64,000 bases of DNA from contig NZ_CP129013.1 of the NCBI RefSeq assembly GCF_020524035.2, positions 1,787,822-1,851,821 on the forward strand, in the 5' to 3' direction. The notes beneath the pieces were generated by a model. That model did no database searches, was not told where the DNA came from, and saw nothing but the letters and a program-made list of their open reading frames with translations. This DNA comes from Bacillus carboniphilus (GTDB lineage Bacteria; Bacillota; Bacilli; Bacillales; JAIVKR01). This document shows positions 10,457 through 21,095 of this stretch, piece after piece (position 1 is the first letter of the stretch; every line of letters starts with the position of its first letter). The position numbers were made by a program, and so were the translations under genes.

Positions 10457-10542
10457 TATCAATCACTCTTTCAATGATGGTAACTAGGCTATGGTCATCC
10501 TACAGAGCAATTAAATAAAAGAAGCACCTCAAGGATGCTTTT

Positions 10543-11157
10543 TTACATATTTACCTGAAATGGAGAACCGATTTCTTCTTCTGAATTCAATACAAGAATT
10601 CCTTTCTCTTTCGGTGCATCAGGAAGGTTTAATTCTTTTGCCGAACAGATCATCCCACTAGAAGGAACCCCTCTTAACTCTGCATCCTTTATAATCATTC
10701 CACTTGGCATGACAGCTCCTACCTTTGCTACTACAACCTTCTGCTGGGCCTCAACATTCGGAGCTCCACATACGATCTGTAAAACCTCTTTTCCTACATT
10801 AACTTGGCATATACTTAATTTATCAGCATTAGGATGCTTTTCTTTTTCCTCTACAAATCCAACTACAAATTTAGGGCCAAGGTCCGCTTCTAATTCATCT
10901 TCAAATCCTGATTGCTTTATAAGATCGTTTAATTTTGAAACAAGGTTTTCAGTTAAAGATACAGGACCTTTCTCATTAACTTGAATGTAATTAGATGCAT
11001 TAAAAATATTGTAACCGACTCTTTCATTTGTATCTTTGTGAAAAATTTTCACGACATCTCCCTTACGATCAAATGTCCTCTTTTGCTTGTCAATATCCTT
11101 TAGTGAGATTATTAACGTATCTCCTACACCCTCAAAGTTATAAAAAGCATTCATCAT
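10543..11157 (-). CDS. ytpR: YtpR, EMAP/tRNA-binding-domain protein
   Basis: About 204 aa. An N-terminal DUF4479 segment ([16 protein letters not shown]) is followed by a C-terminal OB-fold tRNA-binding domain (about 95-200, with [23 protein letters not shown] and GMICSAKEL) like that of PheT's N-terminus. This implies free-standing RNA or tRNA binding; the actual role is unknown. The start lies 2 nt after the ytpQ stop; ATG 11157 or ATG 11154 both fit AAGGGAAAG. It belongs to a ytpP-ytpQ-ytpR unit on the minus strand. Confidence 0.92.
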   Translation of the reverse strand: MMNAFYNFEGVGDTLIISLKDIDKQKRTFDRKGDVVKIFHKDTNERVGYNIFNASNYIQVNEKGPVSLTENLVSKLNDLIKQSGFEDELEADLGPKFVVGFVEEKEKHPNADKLSICQVNVGKEVLQIVCGAPNVEAQQKVVVAKVGAVMPSGMIIKDAELRGVPSSGMICSAKELNLPDAPKEKGILVLNSEEEIGSPFQVNM

Positions 11158-11159
11158 GT

Positions 11160-11975
11160 TCAATCTTTCCCTTCTTGTTTGTTTTCCGCCAAAATAAAAA
11201 TAGGCTCTAAATGCTCATCTTCATTATATAAAAATGAGAGAGCTGTAATTGGTACGGTCCCACTCGCAAAAAAGCTCATCGTTAGTTGTTGCAAAACATC
11301 ATAACCAGAGGTATTTTCAATATCTGAAATAATTAATACATCTTGGTGAGGTACTGAAACCGCCATTTCTCCTTTAATCATACTTTCTTTAAAGTCTTTT
11401 AAAAAGGAGTCATTTAAGATTCGACTTGCGTCATATCCATCCTTGCTATTTAAAAAATAAAAAGTATTTCCAGCAACAACATCTTTTTTATATGAAGTTG
11501 GTAAAGATCTTACGTTAAACAATGCCATTTCTTTAATCCTTGTTTTGCTCCAGCCTTCTCTCTCCATCAACTGTTCATCAATTAAACGATACGTTTTTCC
11601 TAGATCTAAGGCGTAATAAACTCTAGTTTCAGCTGTATGTTCGTCATAAATAAGCGGAATTTCATCATTTGTTTGAATAGCGAACGAAGTGGAACGAATA
11701 ACAGGGAAGACTTGTTTCTCCTTCCCAGTTAGTTTTTGATCATTACTCATGACTTTTAGTGCTTCTTTTATGTAGTAAACCACTTCTTCTAATGCGGATT
11801 GTTTATTCTCTTGATATTTAGAAATGATTTCCGGAAGAGAAACCGTGACCCCTTTTCTCGTTTCTGAGTCTTCTACTCTTAACGCATCTCTCTCTCGATC
11901 AAATTTTGAGACCCATGAAGGATTTGAGAGTTTTTCTTCAATCATTTTCGCCATTTGTCTAGCTGTTATCTTCAT
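11160..11975 (-). CDS. ytpQ: YtpQ, DUF1444 protein
   Basis: 271-aa DUF1444 protein, cytosolic, function unknown. Recognisable parts are the N-terminal [19 protein letters not shown] block and SLPEIISKY, and a C-terminal [16 protein letters not shown]. No catalytic motif is evident. It overlaps the end of ytpP by 17 nt, which suggests translational coupling. The start is taken at the ATG giving MKITARQMA. Confidence 0.9.
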   Translation of the reverse strand: MKITARQMAKMIEEKLSNPSWVSKFDRERDALRVEDSETRKGVTVSLPEIISKYQENKQSALEEVVYYIKEALKVMSNDQKLTGKEKQVFPVIRSTSFAIQTNDEIPLIYDEHTAETRVYYALDLGKTYRLIDEQLMEREGWSKTRIKEMALFNVRSLPTSYKKDVVAGNTFYFLNSKDGYDASRILNDSFLKDFKESMIKGEMAVSVPHQDVLIISDIENTSGYDVLQQLTMSFFASGTVPITALSFLYNEDEHLEPIFILAENKQEGKD

Positions 11976-12297
11976 TCGATACACCCTTTAAAGTTTGGAT
12001 AAATTCTTCTATTTGCTCTTTTGTCTTTCTCTCTTTACTTACAAACCTGCCTATTTCTTTTCCTTTATGAAAAGCAACAAAACTAGGAATTCCAAATATA
12101 TTAAGTTCCACACATAAATCAATAAAGTTGTCTCGATTCACTGAATAAAAAGTGTACTGGCTGTTTTCCTCTTCAATTTCAGGAAGAATCGGATCAATTA
12201 CCTGGCAATCGGGACACCAATTAGCCGTAAACATAAAAATACCTAGACTCTGGTTACGTGCTTCTTCGAATTCTTGTATACTTTGAATTTGTTTCAT
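11959..12297 (-). CDS. ytpP: YtpP, thioredoxin-like protein
   Basis: 112-aa thioredoxin fold, cytosolic. The active site WCPDC has Cys28 and Cys31, and the cis-proline loop is FGIPSF. The CPDC form differs from the usual CGPC and is typical of YtpP. It probably reduces or monitors a disulfide in a specific partner. It is the first gene of a ytpP-ytpQ-ytpR operon and diverges from ytoQ. Confidence 0.92.
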   Translation of the reverse strand: MKQIQSIQEFEEARNQSLGIFMFTANWCPDCQVIDPILPEIEEENSQYTFYSVNRDNFIDLCVELNIFGIPSFVAFHKGKEIGRFVSKERKTKEQIEEFIQTLKGVSNEDNS

Positions 12298-12468
12298 CTT
12301 AACAGCTCCTTTTTAAAGTTCGTTCAAGCAATTATCTATATTCTAAAAGGACATTTTCGGATTCATAACAAAATCATGATACAATAAATAAAGCAAAACT
12401 TCCATTCGAGAGTTTATTGTTTATTAATAAGTGTCTTCATTTACAGCAAAGAACAGGGAGGAACAAAT

Positions 12469-12912
12469 ATGGAAATCATCGTTTATTTAGCAGGTGAGAT
12501 ACATACAACTTGGAGAGATGAGTTTAAAGAAAAGGCAAAAGCCCTGCAACTGCCTATTACCTTCGTAAGCCCAATGGAAAACCATGATCGTTCAGACAAT
12601 ATTGGTGAAGAAATATTAGGTGAAATGCCGAATAAGGTCTTTAAAGATGAGGCTGCGTCACAAATAAACAATTTACGCACAGAAGTATTAATGAATAAGG
12701 CTGACTTAGTCATCGCTTTATTTGGTGAAAAATACAAACAATGGAATACTGCAATGGATGCTAGTAGCGCAATTACTTCGAATAAACCACTTATTTTAAT
12801 AAGACCTGAAACCCTTCATCATCCTTTAAAAGAACTGTCGAACAAAGCTAATGTAACAGTTGAAACTATTAATCAAGCAATTAAAGCTTTATCCTATATT
12901 TTAGAAGATTGA
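12469..12912 (+). CDS. ytoQ: YtoQ-family protein
   Basis: 147 aa, close to the ~148 of B. subtilis YtoQ. It opens EIIVYLAGEIHTTWRDEF and has a conserved VALFGEKYKQWNTAMDASSA region (written here as LVIALFGEKYKQWN). The layout, a Rossmann-like beta strand and then GE, resembles nucleoside 2-deoxyribosyltransferase-like folds, but function is not established. The ribosome-binding site is AGGGAGG before ATG 12469. It ends in a strong terminator. Confidence 0.88.
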   Translation: MEIIVYLAGEIHTTWRDEFKEKAKALQLPITFVSPMENHDRSDNIGEEILGEMPNKVFKDEAASQINNLRTEVLMNKADLVIALFGEKYKQWNTAMDASSAITSNKPLILIRPETLHHPLKELSNKANVTVETINQAIKALSYILED

Positions 12913-12913
12913 G

Positions 12914-12955
12914 CGAACACCTAAATGGAAAGCAGTCCATTTAGGTGTTTTTTCT
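12914..12955. terminator. Terminator, ytoQ / ytoP
   Basis: ACACCTAAATGGA...TCCATTTAGGTGT hairpin followed by TTTTTTC. It lies between convergent genes. Confidence 0.88.
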
Positions 12956-12958
12956 TCC

Positions 12959-14035
12959 TTATGCATTTTCTTTAATTGTTTGAACCGTTGACTCATCACA
13001 AGATTGAACAAGCTTGATCAATAGTTCTTTCGCAGCTAAATAATCGTCAATGTGAATCATAGAAGCATGTGTATGTATATATCTCGAGCATATACCAATG
13101 ACCGCTGAAGGGATTCCCTCATTTGCAATATGTACGTTCCCTGCATCTGTGCCGCCTGGAGAGACATAATATTGATAAGGGATGTCATTTGTTTCAGCCA
13201 TATCTAATATAAACTCACGGATTCCTCGATGCATAATCATCGATTTGTCTAAAATACGTAAAAGAACACCTTTTCCTAGTTGTCCGAATTCATTTTTGTT
13301 ACCACTCATATCATTAGCAGGAGAAGCATCTAAAGCAAAAAACAAATCCGGTTTGATCATATTTGCTGCAACTTTTGCCCCTCTTAATCCAACTTCCTCC
13401 TGTACGGTCGCTCCTGCATAAAGAGTGTTCGAAAGCTCCTGTCCAGCTAATTCTTTCATTAACTCAATGGCTAAACCACATCCATAACGATTGTCCCATG
13501 CTTTGGCTAAAATTTTCTTTTCATTTGCCATTGGCGTATAAGGACAAATAGGAACAATCTGTAGCCCTGGTGTGATCCCCATCCCCCTTACCTCATCTCG
13601 ACTATCTGCTCCAACATCAATCAACATATTTTTTATATCCATTGGTCTTTTCCTTTGATCTTCAGTTAACAAGTGGGGAGGAATAGAACCAATAACACCG
13701 ATAATCGGACCTTTTTTTGTCATAATTTGTACTCTTTGAGCTAACAATACTTGGTTCCACCAACCGCCTAAAGGTTGAAAACGTATCATACCATTATCAG
13801 TAACGGAGGTTACCATAAAACCTACTTCATCCATATGTCCAGCTACCATAATTTTCGGTGCAGTTGGAGAGCTATGTTTAATCCCAAATATTCCTCCTAA
13901 ACCATCTTGAACGATTTCATCTGAATATTTTTCAAGCTCCGTTTTCATAAACTGACGAACTAAGTATTCATTACCTGGTGCTCCTTGTAGTTCTGTTAAA
14001 GTCTGAAATAATTGATGGGTTTCTTCTGAAAACAT
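12959..14035 (-). CDS. ytoP: M42-family glutamyl aminopeptidase YtoP
   Basis: 358-aa dinuclear-metal aminopeptidase that trims peptides in the cytosol. Metal and catalytic residues are visible: [10 protein letters not shown] (His67, Asp69), WDNRYGCG (bridging Asp), [10 protein letters not shown] (catalytic Glu-Glu), DASP, and the late His in YIHTHAS. The start ATG 14035 has AAGGGAG upstream. It is divergent from ytzB. Confidence 0.94.
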   Translation of the reverse strand: MFSEETHQLFQTLTELQGAPGNEYLVRQFMKTELEKYSDEIVQDGLGGIFGIKHSSPTAPKIMVAGHMDEVGFMVTSVTDNGMIRFQPLGGWWNQVLLAQRVQIMTKKGPIIGVIGSIPPHLLTEDQRKRPMDIKNMLIDVGADSRDEVRGMGITPGLQIVPICPYTPMANEKKILAKAWDNRYGCGLAIELMKELAGQELSNTLYAGATVQEEVGLRGAKVAANMIKPDLFFALDASPANDMSGNKNEFGQLGKGVLLRILDKSMIMHRGIREFILDMAETNDIPYQYYVSPGGTDAGNVHIANEGIPSAVIGICSRYIHTHASMIHIDDYLAAKELLIKLVQSCDESTVQTIKENA

Positions 14036-14158
14036 ATACTAACTCCCTTTATATTTTATTGTCACTTTCATTGTAACGAACTATATCTATCCTTTCTACT
14101 TTATTTATTCAATCCTTCTCTGTTATACTTAAACTATCAATAAAATGGGGGCCTTTGT

Positions 14159-14467
14159 ATGAAATGGAAAAAAACCGTTGCCGGAATAAGCATTGCACTC
14201 CTTACAGCCTATGTTGTTAAAAAGAAACTAGATACACCTTATATCTCTTCTGAAAAAGCTCTTCAACTCGCAAAAGAATCGCTGAAAGAAAAAGGGATGA
14301 TTGATGGATCATGGATTTATACAGAAGCAGAGGACTACATACAAAATGATCTATCCTACAAAGTTTATAAAGCTGGAATTAGCACGAATTCAGGTGGAGA
14401 AAACAGTCAGTATGAATTGATTATTGATGCCGAAACAGGGACGATCTTAAAAGCACAAAAAAAATAA
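14159..14467 (+). CDS. ytzB: YtzB, PepSY-domain protein
   Basis: 102 aa. The N-terminal hydrophobic segment (about residues 7-20) acts as an uncleaved anchor or signal. A PepSY-type domain follows (SEKALQLAKESLKEKG ... YELIIDAETGTILKAQKK). PepSY domains are thought to inhibit peptidases; here the neighbour is the peptidase gene ytoP, but that link is only suggestive. The start follows GGGGG about 8 nt upstream. Confidence 0.88.
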   Translation: MKWKKTVAGISIALLTAYVVKKKLDTPYISSEKALQLAKESLKEKGMIDGSWIYTEAEDYIQNDLSYKVYKAGISTNSGGENSQYELIIDAETGTILKAQKK

Positions 14468-14475
14468 CAAACATA

Positions 14476-14513
14476 CATGAAGGTTGACTTGAAAGATTTC
14501 AGTCAACCTTTTC
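14476..14513. terminator. Bidirectional terminator, ytzB / ytnP
   Basis: AAGGTTGACTTGAAA...TTTCAGTCAACCTT imperfect hairpin with T/A tracts on both sides, between convergent genes. Confidence 0.8.
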
Positions 14514-14532
14514 TTCATCCAAAAAACGCTCT

Positions 14533-15378
14533 TTAGTTTCTTTTTCGTAACACTTTGTCAACAACTTCACCATTTTCATCCCATTTGATTGCTCTATAAT
14601 AGGCATCATGATAAAACGTGAACCACACTCGCCCTTTCATACCTTTTGGTATCCAATGAATTTTTTGTTCGATGGATGTCATTGGATAATCGTCATATGC
14701 CAATACCCAAAGTGGTTTATTGTGAGCATGTGTTGGCATTAAGTCCGCCATATGAAAAATCTTTTCATCTTCTTCATGTATGACCACGATACTATGACCA
14801 TCACTATGCCCTCCAGTATGGATTACCTTAATTCCTTGTAGTACTTCTATTTCATCTTCGAATAGTTCTACCTGTCCTTCTATAGCCTGCCAATTTTCTT
14901 TCCAATATGTATTGACCGACCTTATATTCGGATTAATCATCTCTTCCCATTCAACTTTTGAAGTAATAATCTTTGCATTTGGAAACGTTGATACCAGCTG
15001 ATCCTTTTCCCACTTCGACAGACCACAAGCATGATCATAATGCATGTGAGTCATAATTACCATATCAATATGGGCTGGAGAGAGGTTTAATTCCTTTAAA
15101 CAAGACTCAACTGAAGACTCTTCTGTGACTCCATAGTTTCTTTTTAACTTATCATTCATTTTATTAATCCCAATCCCGGTTTCAATTAGTATATTCAATC
15201 CATGCTTTTGTATAAGAATAGGATCTGTCCTTAATTCTATTTGATTCTTCTCATTTACAGGATATTTTTTAGACCACAATGGCTTGGGAACAACCCCAAA
15301 CATAGCTCCACCATCAAGATGAGTAACTCCACCATTTAACCACGTTAACTTTGTTTGACCAACAGATAATGTCTCCAC
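14533..15378 (-). CDS. ytnP: Metallo-beta-lactamase-fold hydrolase YtnP (probable AHL lactonase)
   Basis: 281 aa with the two-zinc motif HMHYDH (His111, His113, Asp115, His116), then GGHSDGHS and a later metal-ligand His in [10 protein letters not shown]. subtilis YtnP is reported to hydrolyse N-acyl-homoserine lactones and to interfere with streptomycete signalling. No signal peptide, so cytosolic. It follows trmB on the same strand after about 110 bp that include the trmB terminator. Confidence 0.9.
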   Translation of the reverse strand: METLSVGQTKLTWLNGGVTHLDGGAMFGVVPKPLWSKKYPVNEKNQIELRTDPILIQKHGLNILIETGIGINKMNDKLKRNYGVTEESSVESCLKELNLSPAHIDMVIMTHMHYDHACGLSKWEKDQLVSTFPNAKIITSKVEWEEMINPNIRSVNTYWKENWQAIEGQVELFEDEIEVLQGIKVIHTGGHSDGHSIVVIHEEDEKIFHMADLMPTHAHNKPLWVLAYDDYPMTSIEQKIHWIPKGMKGRVWFTFYHDAYYRAIKWDENGEVVDKVLRKRN

Positions 15379-15450
15379 TTAAACATTCCTCCAATACATA
15401 GATGAACAAGGTAGACTGTTCAAATCCTATACCTATAACCTATTTTACCA

Positions 15451-15484
15451 AAAAAAGAGTAATCTCCCCACGCGAGATTACCCT
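15451..15484 (-). terminator. Terminator of trmB
   Basis: On the minus strand GGGTAATCTCG / GGGAGATTAC forms a hairpin followed by CTTTTTTT, 3-4 nt after the trmB stop codon. Confidence 0.8.
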
Positions 15485-15487
15485 AAA

Positions 15488-16135
15488 TTACTTTACATTT
15501 TGATATTTAGCTTCAACCCTGAAAATAGGTTGTCCTTTAGCAGAAAATTTTTCTTCATATTCAGTCATAACATTTCCTTCAAAATCACTGTTATGAAGGT
15601 CTAGACTTAGAAACTTTAATAATAAACCATACTGAGAAAAACTTTTTAAAGAATATTCAAATAATCCTTGATTATCCGTTTTAAAATGTATTTCTCCTTC
15701 TTCAACTAAAATTTCTTCATACTTTTTAAGGAATGAAGCATATGTTAATCGTCTCTTTTCATGACGGGATTTCGGCCATGGATCAGAAAAGTTTAAATAA
15801 ACACAATTTATTTCATTCTTTGAAAAAATCTCAGTTAAATCATTTGCATTTATATTTAACAAACGTACATTTTCAAGGTTTGTCTCTTTTAGCTTTTTTA
15901 GAGCTTCGACAATAACACTTTCAAAAAGTTCAATTCCTATATAATTTATCGTTGGGTTTTGTTCAGCCATTCCGATAATAAATTGACCCTTACCTGTTCC
16001 AACTTCAATATGAATCGGATGATCATTTCCAAATAATTCATTCCATTTCCCTTTATATTGTTGAGGATTCGGAATGACTAAATCACAATTATCTTCAATG
16101 TATTCTTTAGCCCAAGGCTTATTTCTTAACCTCAT
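15488..16135 (-). CDS. trmB: tRNA (guanine-N7-)-methyltransferase
   Basis: 215 aa. Methylates G46 in the tRNA variable loop using S-adenosylmethionine. The SAM pocket is [11 protein letters not shown] (about 42-52), the acidic loop IGIELFES, and the TrmB signature [15 protein letters not shown] lies near 120. B. subtilis uses a monomer- or homodimer-type TrmB of the same length. Start ATG 16135. Confidence 0.96.
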   Translation of the reverse strand: MRLRNKPWAKEYIEDNCDLVIPNPQQYKGKWNELFGNDHPIHIEVGTGKGQFIIGMAEQNPTINYIGIELFESVIVEALKKLKETNLENVRLLNINANDLTEIFSKNEINCVYLNFSDPWPKSRHEKRRLTYASFLKKYEEILVEEGEIHFKTDNQGLFEYSLKSFSQYGLLLKFLSLDLHNSDFEGNVMTEYEEKFSAKGQPIFRVEAKYQNVK

Positions 16136-16274
16136 AAAACACCTCAGTTTTTGAAATATATTTTGTCCCTCTTGATTAAATTTATAAACAACTTCTTATC
16201 GTTCGTCGTCCCTGCATAAAAGAACGCTCGTTGAGCAAATTAGTAAGGTAGACTAGAAAAAGGGGTGCCTTAAC

Positions 16275-16553
16275 ATGCCAATTAACCATGAGCATCAAAT
16301 TTCTATACTCAAAGATATTTTAGCTGAGCACCAATTAGACTGTTGTGGCACAGTGTCAGAATATGAACAAATGGAAAGGTTAATTAAATCTCTCCTCGCT
16401 AATAATCATTTACAACCGAACGTAAAACAATCACTTGAAAGTATATATAACTACAGTCAAAAAGGGAAAAACTCTTCTGACCAGACCATTCACATTCAAA
16501 ATCATCAGGAGCAAATTGGACAATGGATTAGCGAAATTAACTCATTTTATTAA
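16275..16553 (+). CDS. ytzH: YtzH-like protein
   Basis: 92 aa of unknown function. It matches the short YtzH family: MPINHEHQISILKDILAEHQ, a conserved CCGTVSEYEQ box near residue 23, then LLANN and HIQNHQEQIGQWI. It is wholly helical in character, without a membrane segment. AAAGGGG lies upstream of ATG 16275. Its 3' end overlaps the convergent ytmP by 17 nt. Confidence 0.85.
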   Translation: MPINHEHQISILKDILAEHQLDCCGTVSEYEQMERLIKSLLANNHLQPNVKQSLESIYNYSQKGKNSSDQTIHIQNHQEQIGQWISEINSFY

Positions 16554-17344
16554 CTAAAAAAGTTAAAAAAGCTAATAAATCATTCACTTCCTTTTTATTC
16601 TCCTTCTGATAAGCAAATATAAGTGATATGATGGTTTGCGCCAATGCATACCAATACATTCGAGAGCGCAAATCATCATCAAGCTTTACTCCATATTTAT
16701 CTAGCCAAGTTTCCCAGTTTGATTCCTTCACATAACTATATAACAATATTCCTAAATCAGTTGCAGGATCAGCTATAGTAGCACCATCCCAATCAATTAA
16801 GAATAGTTGATTCTGATCAGTTAATAACCAATTATTATGGTTAATATCACTGTGACAAACTGATTTCTCATCGTGTTCAACATCTTCTAAATGGTTTTTC
16901 AAATATTGAACGGCTTTTTGCACACTTGGATAAGAAAAAAAATTCGCAATCCGTTGATTTTATAATATGAACAATAAAATCATTGGGTTGCAGTGTTTCT
17001 TTTCCCATTCTTTTTAACATATCCAGCAACTCACGTGAGTGATGAATTTTATGAAGTAATTGAGCAACCTCAATCCTATCCATCTCTGAAGGTTTTAGTT
17101 TTCTACCATCCAACCAATGTTGAGCTGTTAGAACATCACCGTTTTCCATTCTTTTAGTCCAAATGAGCTTTGGTACAATTCCTTCTGCTGATAGAACGGC
17201 AAGAAAAGGTGATGAATTACGTTTTAGAAAAATTTTTTGTCCATTTTTTTCAGCAAAAAAAGCATCACCTGTTGCACCACCAGCAGGAGAAATTTTCCAA
17301 TCTATTCCTAATATTTGTTCCAACCAATTTAGCTTCAATTTCAA
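16537..17344 (-). CDS. ytmP: YtmP, choline/aminoglycoside kinase-like protein (frame broken as read)
   Basis: The two halves join into one protein of about 268 aa when one base is removed from the A8 run (+ strand) near 16936-16943, restoring EFFSYPSVQKAVQYL. The N-terminal half has PAGGATGDAFF (nucleotide loop) and FLKRNSSPFLAVLSAEG. The C-terminal half has the APH-type catalytic loop HSDINHNNW and the metal motif LIDWDGA. The substrate is unknown. Because both halves are well conserved up to the homopolymer, a read error is more likely than decay. Confidence 0.85.
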
Positions 17345-17395
17345 CCCAACATTTCATGATTTATTTCTAAATATATGTCTTAAATAATGTATAAG

Positions 17396-17770
17396 TACGT
17401 GTTCAAAAATTAGGGAAAAAAAGGACGCTGAATAGAAAAGCTGAAGCCCTTTGTAAGTCCATCATCTAAGAACAGCCGCGTCCTGCGGCTAACGATGATG
17501 CTAGCACATCGTGTGCATCGCCGACCAGCATAAGGAGAACATAAGGTGAAGGTGTTCTTTACCTTCACTAGATGTTTGACTTATGACCTCGAGGATGTAA
17601 GGGCCGAAGCTAGACAAGAACGAGGCGGTCTGCTTAAGGAACGCAGGCTAAGTTCAGCCACGTCGCGAGAGCAATGCCTGCGCTAGCACCTCCTGTGCGT
17701 CGGAGGAGCGGAAAAGCAAACCAACAAAGTTATTCAACCGACATTTTTTTAGGACTTCTTGAACAACCTC
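17396..17770. repeat. Modular hairpin repeat with MITE-like ends
   Basis: Starts near TGTTCAAAAATT (17400) and ends near ACTTCTTGAACA (17753-17764), an imperfect inverted pair. Modules: CATCATC 17460-17466 with GATGATG 17494-17500, whose inner stem AGCCGC/GCGGCT differs from other copies yet still pairs; and CGCAGGC 17642-17648 with GCCTGCG 17676-17682. It lacks the AAGAAAAGCGCAAGCGCC head. The rest of the gap to 17979 shows no gene. Confidence 0.85.
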
Positions 17771-17979
17771 TATAAGAGTTTGTACTCTCCATATTAGTTT
17801 TAACCATACCTTATGACAATAAAAAGACAGCTACTGATATCCAATAAAATGGTGCATAACAATAGCTATCACTATAAATATTATCGTTTTCTTGTCTTTT
17901 AAGTCAAGAAAAACTAATGTTCTAGTCTATGTTCTAAAGATAGGAATAAATCATTCCGTTTATAGATATCCTACCTAAT

Positions 17980-20130
17980 TTATACACAATACAAAATATA
18001 AGTACCTATATCTTCAATTTCCAACTGTTTTTCAATAATATCATTCACTTCAAAAGCTGAACACCGTTCAGGTGTGCATGCTAAATACCAAGTCCCTTCC
18101 TTCGGTAAAATCAATTGTTTTTTTAAGTATAAGTGATTGTGAACAACGACAATATCAGACCAAGGTCCATATTTTTTTACATCCTTTAGGTGATAACTGA
18201 TGACCGGATTCAAATCCTCGATGACCAAAAAATGATCCTTTATTTTCCTATTCGTATGAAACCTAAATGCCCCGTGAGATCGCCTTAGTTTGATAAGTTC
18301 TTTTACATAGTCTACATCATCATGAAAACACTCTCTCTTTGACCAATCAAGCTGATTTATATCATCCATACTGTTGTAACTATTTCCTATTCCTTTTTTC
18401 GTTCGATAAAATTCTTGTCCTGCATGAAGAAAAGGAATTCCTTGTGAAAGAATGACCATTGACGTAGCAAGCCTTTGCCTCTTTCTTAATATCTCTTCTT
18501 GTTCGTCTGAACAACATACACTCATTTTATCCCAAAATGTATGATTATCGTGAGATTCTACATAATTTATACTTTGAACTGGCTCTTCAAAAATCCCCTT
18601 TAAAACACTACTAAAATGGATAGAGCCTGTAACTGACTCTCTAACTTCTGTTCGTTTATGTGAATTCCCTAAGGCATATCCTTTCTCATGTAAATGAAAC
18701 GTACTTCCTTTTATCGAATCACGAAATTGATCATTAAAGAAAGAGATAAACGGTAATTGAGCAGAATTACTGATAATTGCCTTATCTCCATAAGGTAAAA
18801 TTGTTGGCAAATCCCAACCTTCACCAAGTAAAAAGATATCCTTTTTCCTGTCTTGTGTTAATTTAGACACTTGTTTCATCGTTTCGATATCAAGTATTCC
18901 CATTAAATCAAATCGAAATCCATCTACATCATATTCTTCAAGCCAATATTTAATACTATCTAAAATATACCTTCTAGCCATTTTACGCTCGGATGCAAAA
19001 TCATTTCCTACACCTGTTCCATTTGAAGGAAAACCATATTGATCATAACGAAAAAAGTAACCAGGAACTAACTTTTCAAAATGAGATTGCTCTTTTATAT
19101 AAACGTGATTATACACAACATCAATGATGACTTTAATTCCTTGTTTATGAAAAGCTTGTATGACTTCCTTTAACTCTTCTATTCGAGCATATGGATCAAA
19201 TGGATCCGAAGAATAACTACCTTCTACTGCCTGATAATGGACAGGATTGTACCCCCAATTATATTGACTAAACGGCATTCTCTCATCGACTCCACCAAAA
19301 TCATTAACAGGTAAGAGTTCTATATGAGATATTCCTAATTCTTTAAAATAACTTAATCCCGTTGACAAGTCTTCGGGAGTTTTTGTCGGGATTTCAGTTA
19401 GCCCATTAAATGTACCTTTTTCAATGATCCCACTACGTTGATGCATAGAAGCATCTCGAACGTGAAGTTCATAAATAACAGCATCTGTTTTATGTTTCAT
19501 AAAAGGGGTGGAAAATCGTCTAATTGAAGTTTTGGATAAGTCAACAACTACTCCCCATTCTCCATTAATAGAAACAGCTTTTGCATATGGATCCACTAAT
19601 TCATACCAAACTAAGTTGACACAGACTAAAAACATATAGAAATAGCCTTCATAGTTTCCCTTTTTCTCAAAAGTCCAAACACCTTTATTCCCTCGAGTTA
19701 AGGCCATTTCCATCATATTATGCTCGTTCGACTTCCATAGGCGAACCTTTACATACAAAGCCGTGGGTGCCCAAAGGCTCCCTTTTATTTTTTCGGAGGA
19801 ATATGAAATTCCTAAAGGTTGATCTGTATAAAAATCTTTATCAAATTGTTTCGTACGAATGATGGCCCCTATTTGCAAATCTGTTTTTCTCCCTCGTTCA
19901 TCAACAATTTCATACAAGGACCCTATTTCAATGATCGTCTTAAATTTACAAACGAATTTAATATGGTTTTCCACTTCATAGCTCTCTTCAATGTTTAATG
20001 GAATAGATGCATCCTGATCCAATAAAACAAAGGTCTTTTCTAATCCATCGTATCCTTGTCTAGGAATTAAAATGGTGATCGTTTCATAATCGTCTAAAAA
20101 CGCTTGAAAAAAACGATTTACTCGTAGCAT
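17980..20130 (-). CDS. amyX: Type I pullulanase
   Basis: 716-aa GH13 debranching enzyme that cleaves alpha-1,6 links in pullulan and glycogen-like limit dextrins; no signal peptide, so intracellular. An N-terminal carbohydrate/beta region is followed by the type-I signature YNWGYNP, then the GH13 regions DVVYNHVY, GFRFDLMG (nucleophile Asp), LLGEGWD (acid/base Glu) and VESHDNH. B. subtilis AmyX is about 718 aa. The minus-strand unit begins here, downstream of the ytlQ/ytlP pair. Confidence 0.95.
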   Translation of the reverse strand: MLRVNRFFQAFLDDYETITILIPRQGYDGLEKTFVLLDQDASIPLNIEESYEVENHIKFVCKFKTIIEIGSLYEIVDERGRKTDLQIGAIIRTKQFDKDFYTDQPLGISYSSEKIKGSLWAPTALYVKVRLWKSNEHNMMEMALTRGNKGVWTFEKKGNYEGYFYMFLVCVNLVWYELVDPYAKAVSINGEWGVVVDLSKTSIRRFSTPFMKHKTDAVIYELHVRDASMHQRSGIIEKGTFNGLTEIPTKTPEDLSTGLSYFKELGISHIELLPVNDFGGVDERMPFSQYNWGYNPVHYQAVEGSYSSDPFDPYARIEELKEVIQAFHKQGIKVIIDVVYNHVYIKEQSHFEKLVPGYFFRYDQYGFPSNGTGVGNDFASERKMARRYILDSIKYWLEEYDVDGFRFDLMGILDIETMKQVSKLTQDRKKDIFLLGEGWDLPTILPYGDKAIISNSAQLPFISFFNDQFRDSIKGSTFHLHEKGYALGNSHKRTEVRESVTGSIHFSSVLKGIFEEPVQSINYVESHDNHTFWDKMSVCCSDEQEEILRKRQRLATSMVILSQGIPFLHAGQEFYRTKKGIGNSYNSMDDINQLDWSKRECFHDDVDYVKELIKLRRSHGAFRFHTNRKIKDHFLVIEDLNPVISYHLKDVKKYGPWSDIVVVHNHLYLKKQLILPKEGTWYLACTPERCSAFEVNDIIEKQLEIEDIGTYILYCV

Positions 20131-20199
20131 AAAATCCCCTCAATTTTAATCAGAAGCTCTGTTAATAATTATAATATGTTTCAATGGTAAATCTGATAT

Positions 20200-21042
20200 T
20201 CACTTCCATTCACTTCTTAATGAAGAATCAGAATCAACATACTTTAATAAGGCTAGTGCTGCATTCATTTGGATTGCCTTCATTGGTGATGAATAATTTC
20301 GCATATTCTCAAACCATTGTTGATATTTATATTGATCGATCATCTCAATATTATTTGGATTATTTGAAATAATATAGCCGTTTTCACATAACAAAACTTT
20401 TTTCAGTTTAATCGGAACATTCTCTTTATTTAATATAGATTGAACGAGGTTACTCGTTCTCATTAAACGAATATATGGAGAAATTTCCTTTCGCTCTTTT
20501 CCGCCTTCTTTTACATCCCAAAACCTTTTCCCCGTATCAATATAAACAGAAGAATATTTACTATTCAAGATTGTCATACAAATAATTTCTAAAGGAGTAA
20601 TCAAGATTATATCAAGCTCCATATAAGCTTTCTGCACCTTAAAAACGGGTTTATACATAAATAGAAAGGAATCAGGAAATCTTTGTAATAAATACCGTAA
20701 TTCTTTGTTTTGAAACATGGCATGATCAACTTTAGAACTTTCGATGAGTGTGGAGCTAGCCCATAAAACTTGATTCTCAAAAATTTGATCTAAAAAATCT
20801 CTTTTTAAATGATCAATATTTTTCGTTGTTGGTTTTTGATCATCATTACTTAAACGCTTTTTTGATAAGAAGGAGTTTATACGAGGTTTATCGAATTCCT
20901 TATTTTGCACTTCTATATCTTGAAAACTCTCTTTCATTTCTTCCCACTGTTTCTTTTTATAATGGATAAATTGACTAGCATATTGATTTAAATTTTTTTC
21001 ATAGCGCGAAACATAATCTTTTAGTTTAATAAGTTGTGCCAT
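20200..21042 (-). CDS. ytlQ: YtlQ-like protein of unknown function
   Basis: 280 aa. The N-terminal half is charged and coiled (SRYEKNLNQYASQFIHYKKKQWEEM). The C-terminal half has a beta-rich LDIILITPLEIICM...SVYIDTG pattern that loosely resembles NERD/nuclease-like domains, without a clear catalytic motif. The position between amyX and the 2'-5' ligase-like gene is that of B. subtilis ytlQ. AAGGTG lies upstream of ATG 21042. Confidence 0.7.
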   Translation of the reverse strand: MAQLIKLKDYVSRYEKNLNQYASQFIHYKKKQWEEMKESFQDIEVQNKEFDKPRINSFLSKKRLSNDDQKPTTKNIDHLKRDFLDQIFENQVLWASSTLIESSKVDHAMFQNKELRYLLQRFPDSFLFMYKPVFKVQKAYMELDIILITPLEIICMTILNSKYSSVYIDTGKRFWDVKEGGKERKEISPYIRLMRTSNLVQSILNKENVPIKLKKVLLCENGYIISNNPNNIEMIDQYKYQQWFENMRNYSSPMKAIQMNAALALLKYVDSDSSLRSEWK

Positions 21043-21095
21043 GTTTGATCACCTTACAATTCATAAGTTGTACATAAAAATTCATCCAATTCTGT

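Noticed and set aside
16877..16923. Two separate genes in place of ytmP
   Set aside because: The pieces are the N- and C-terminal halves of one kinase-like protein, and a single base restores it.
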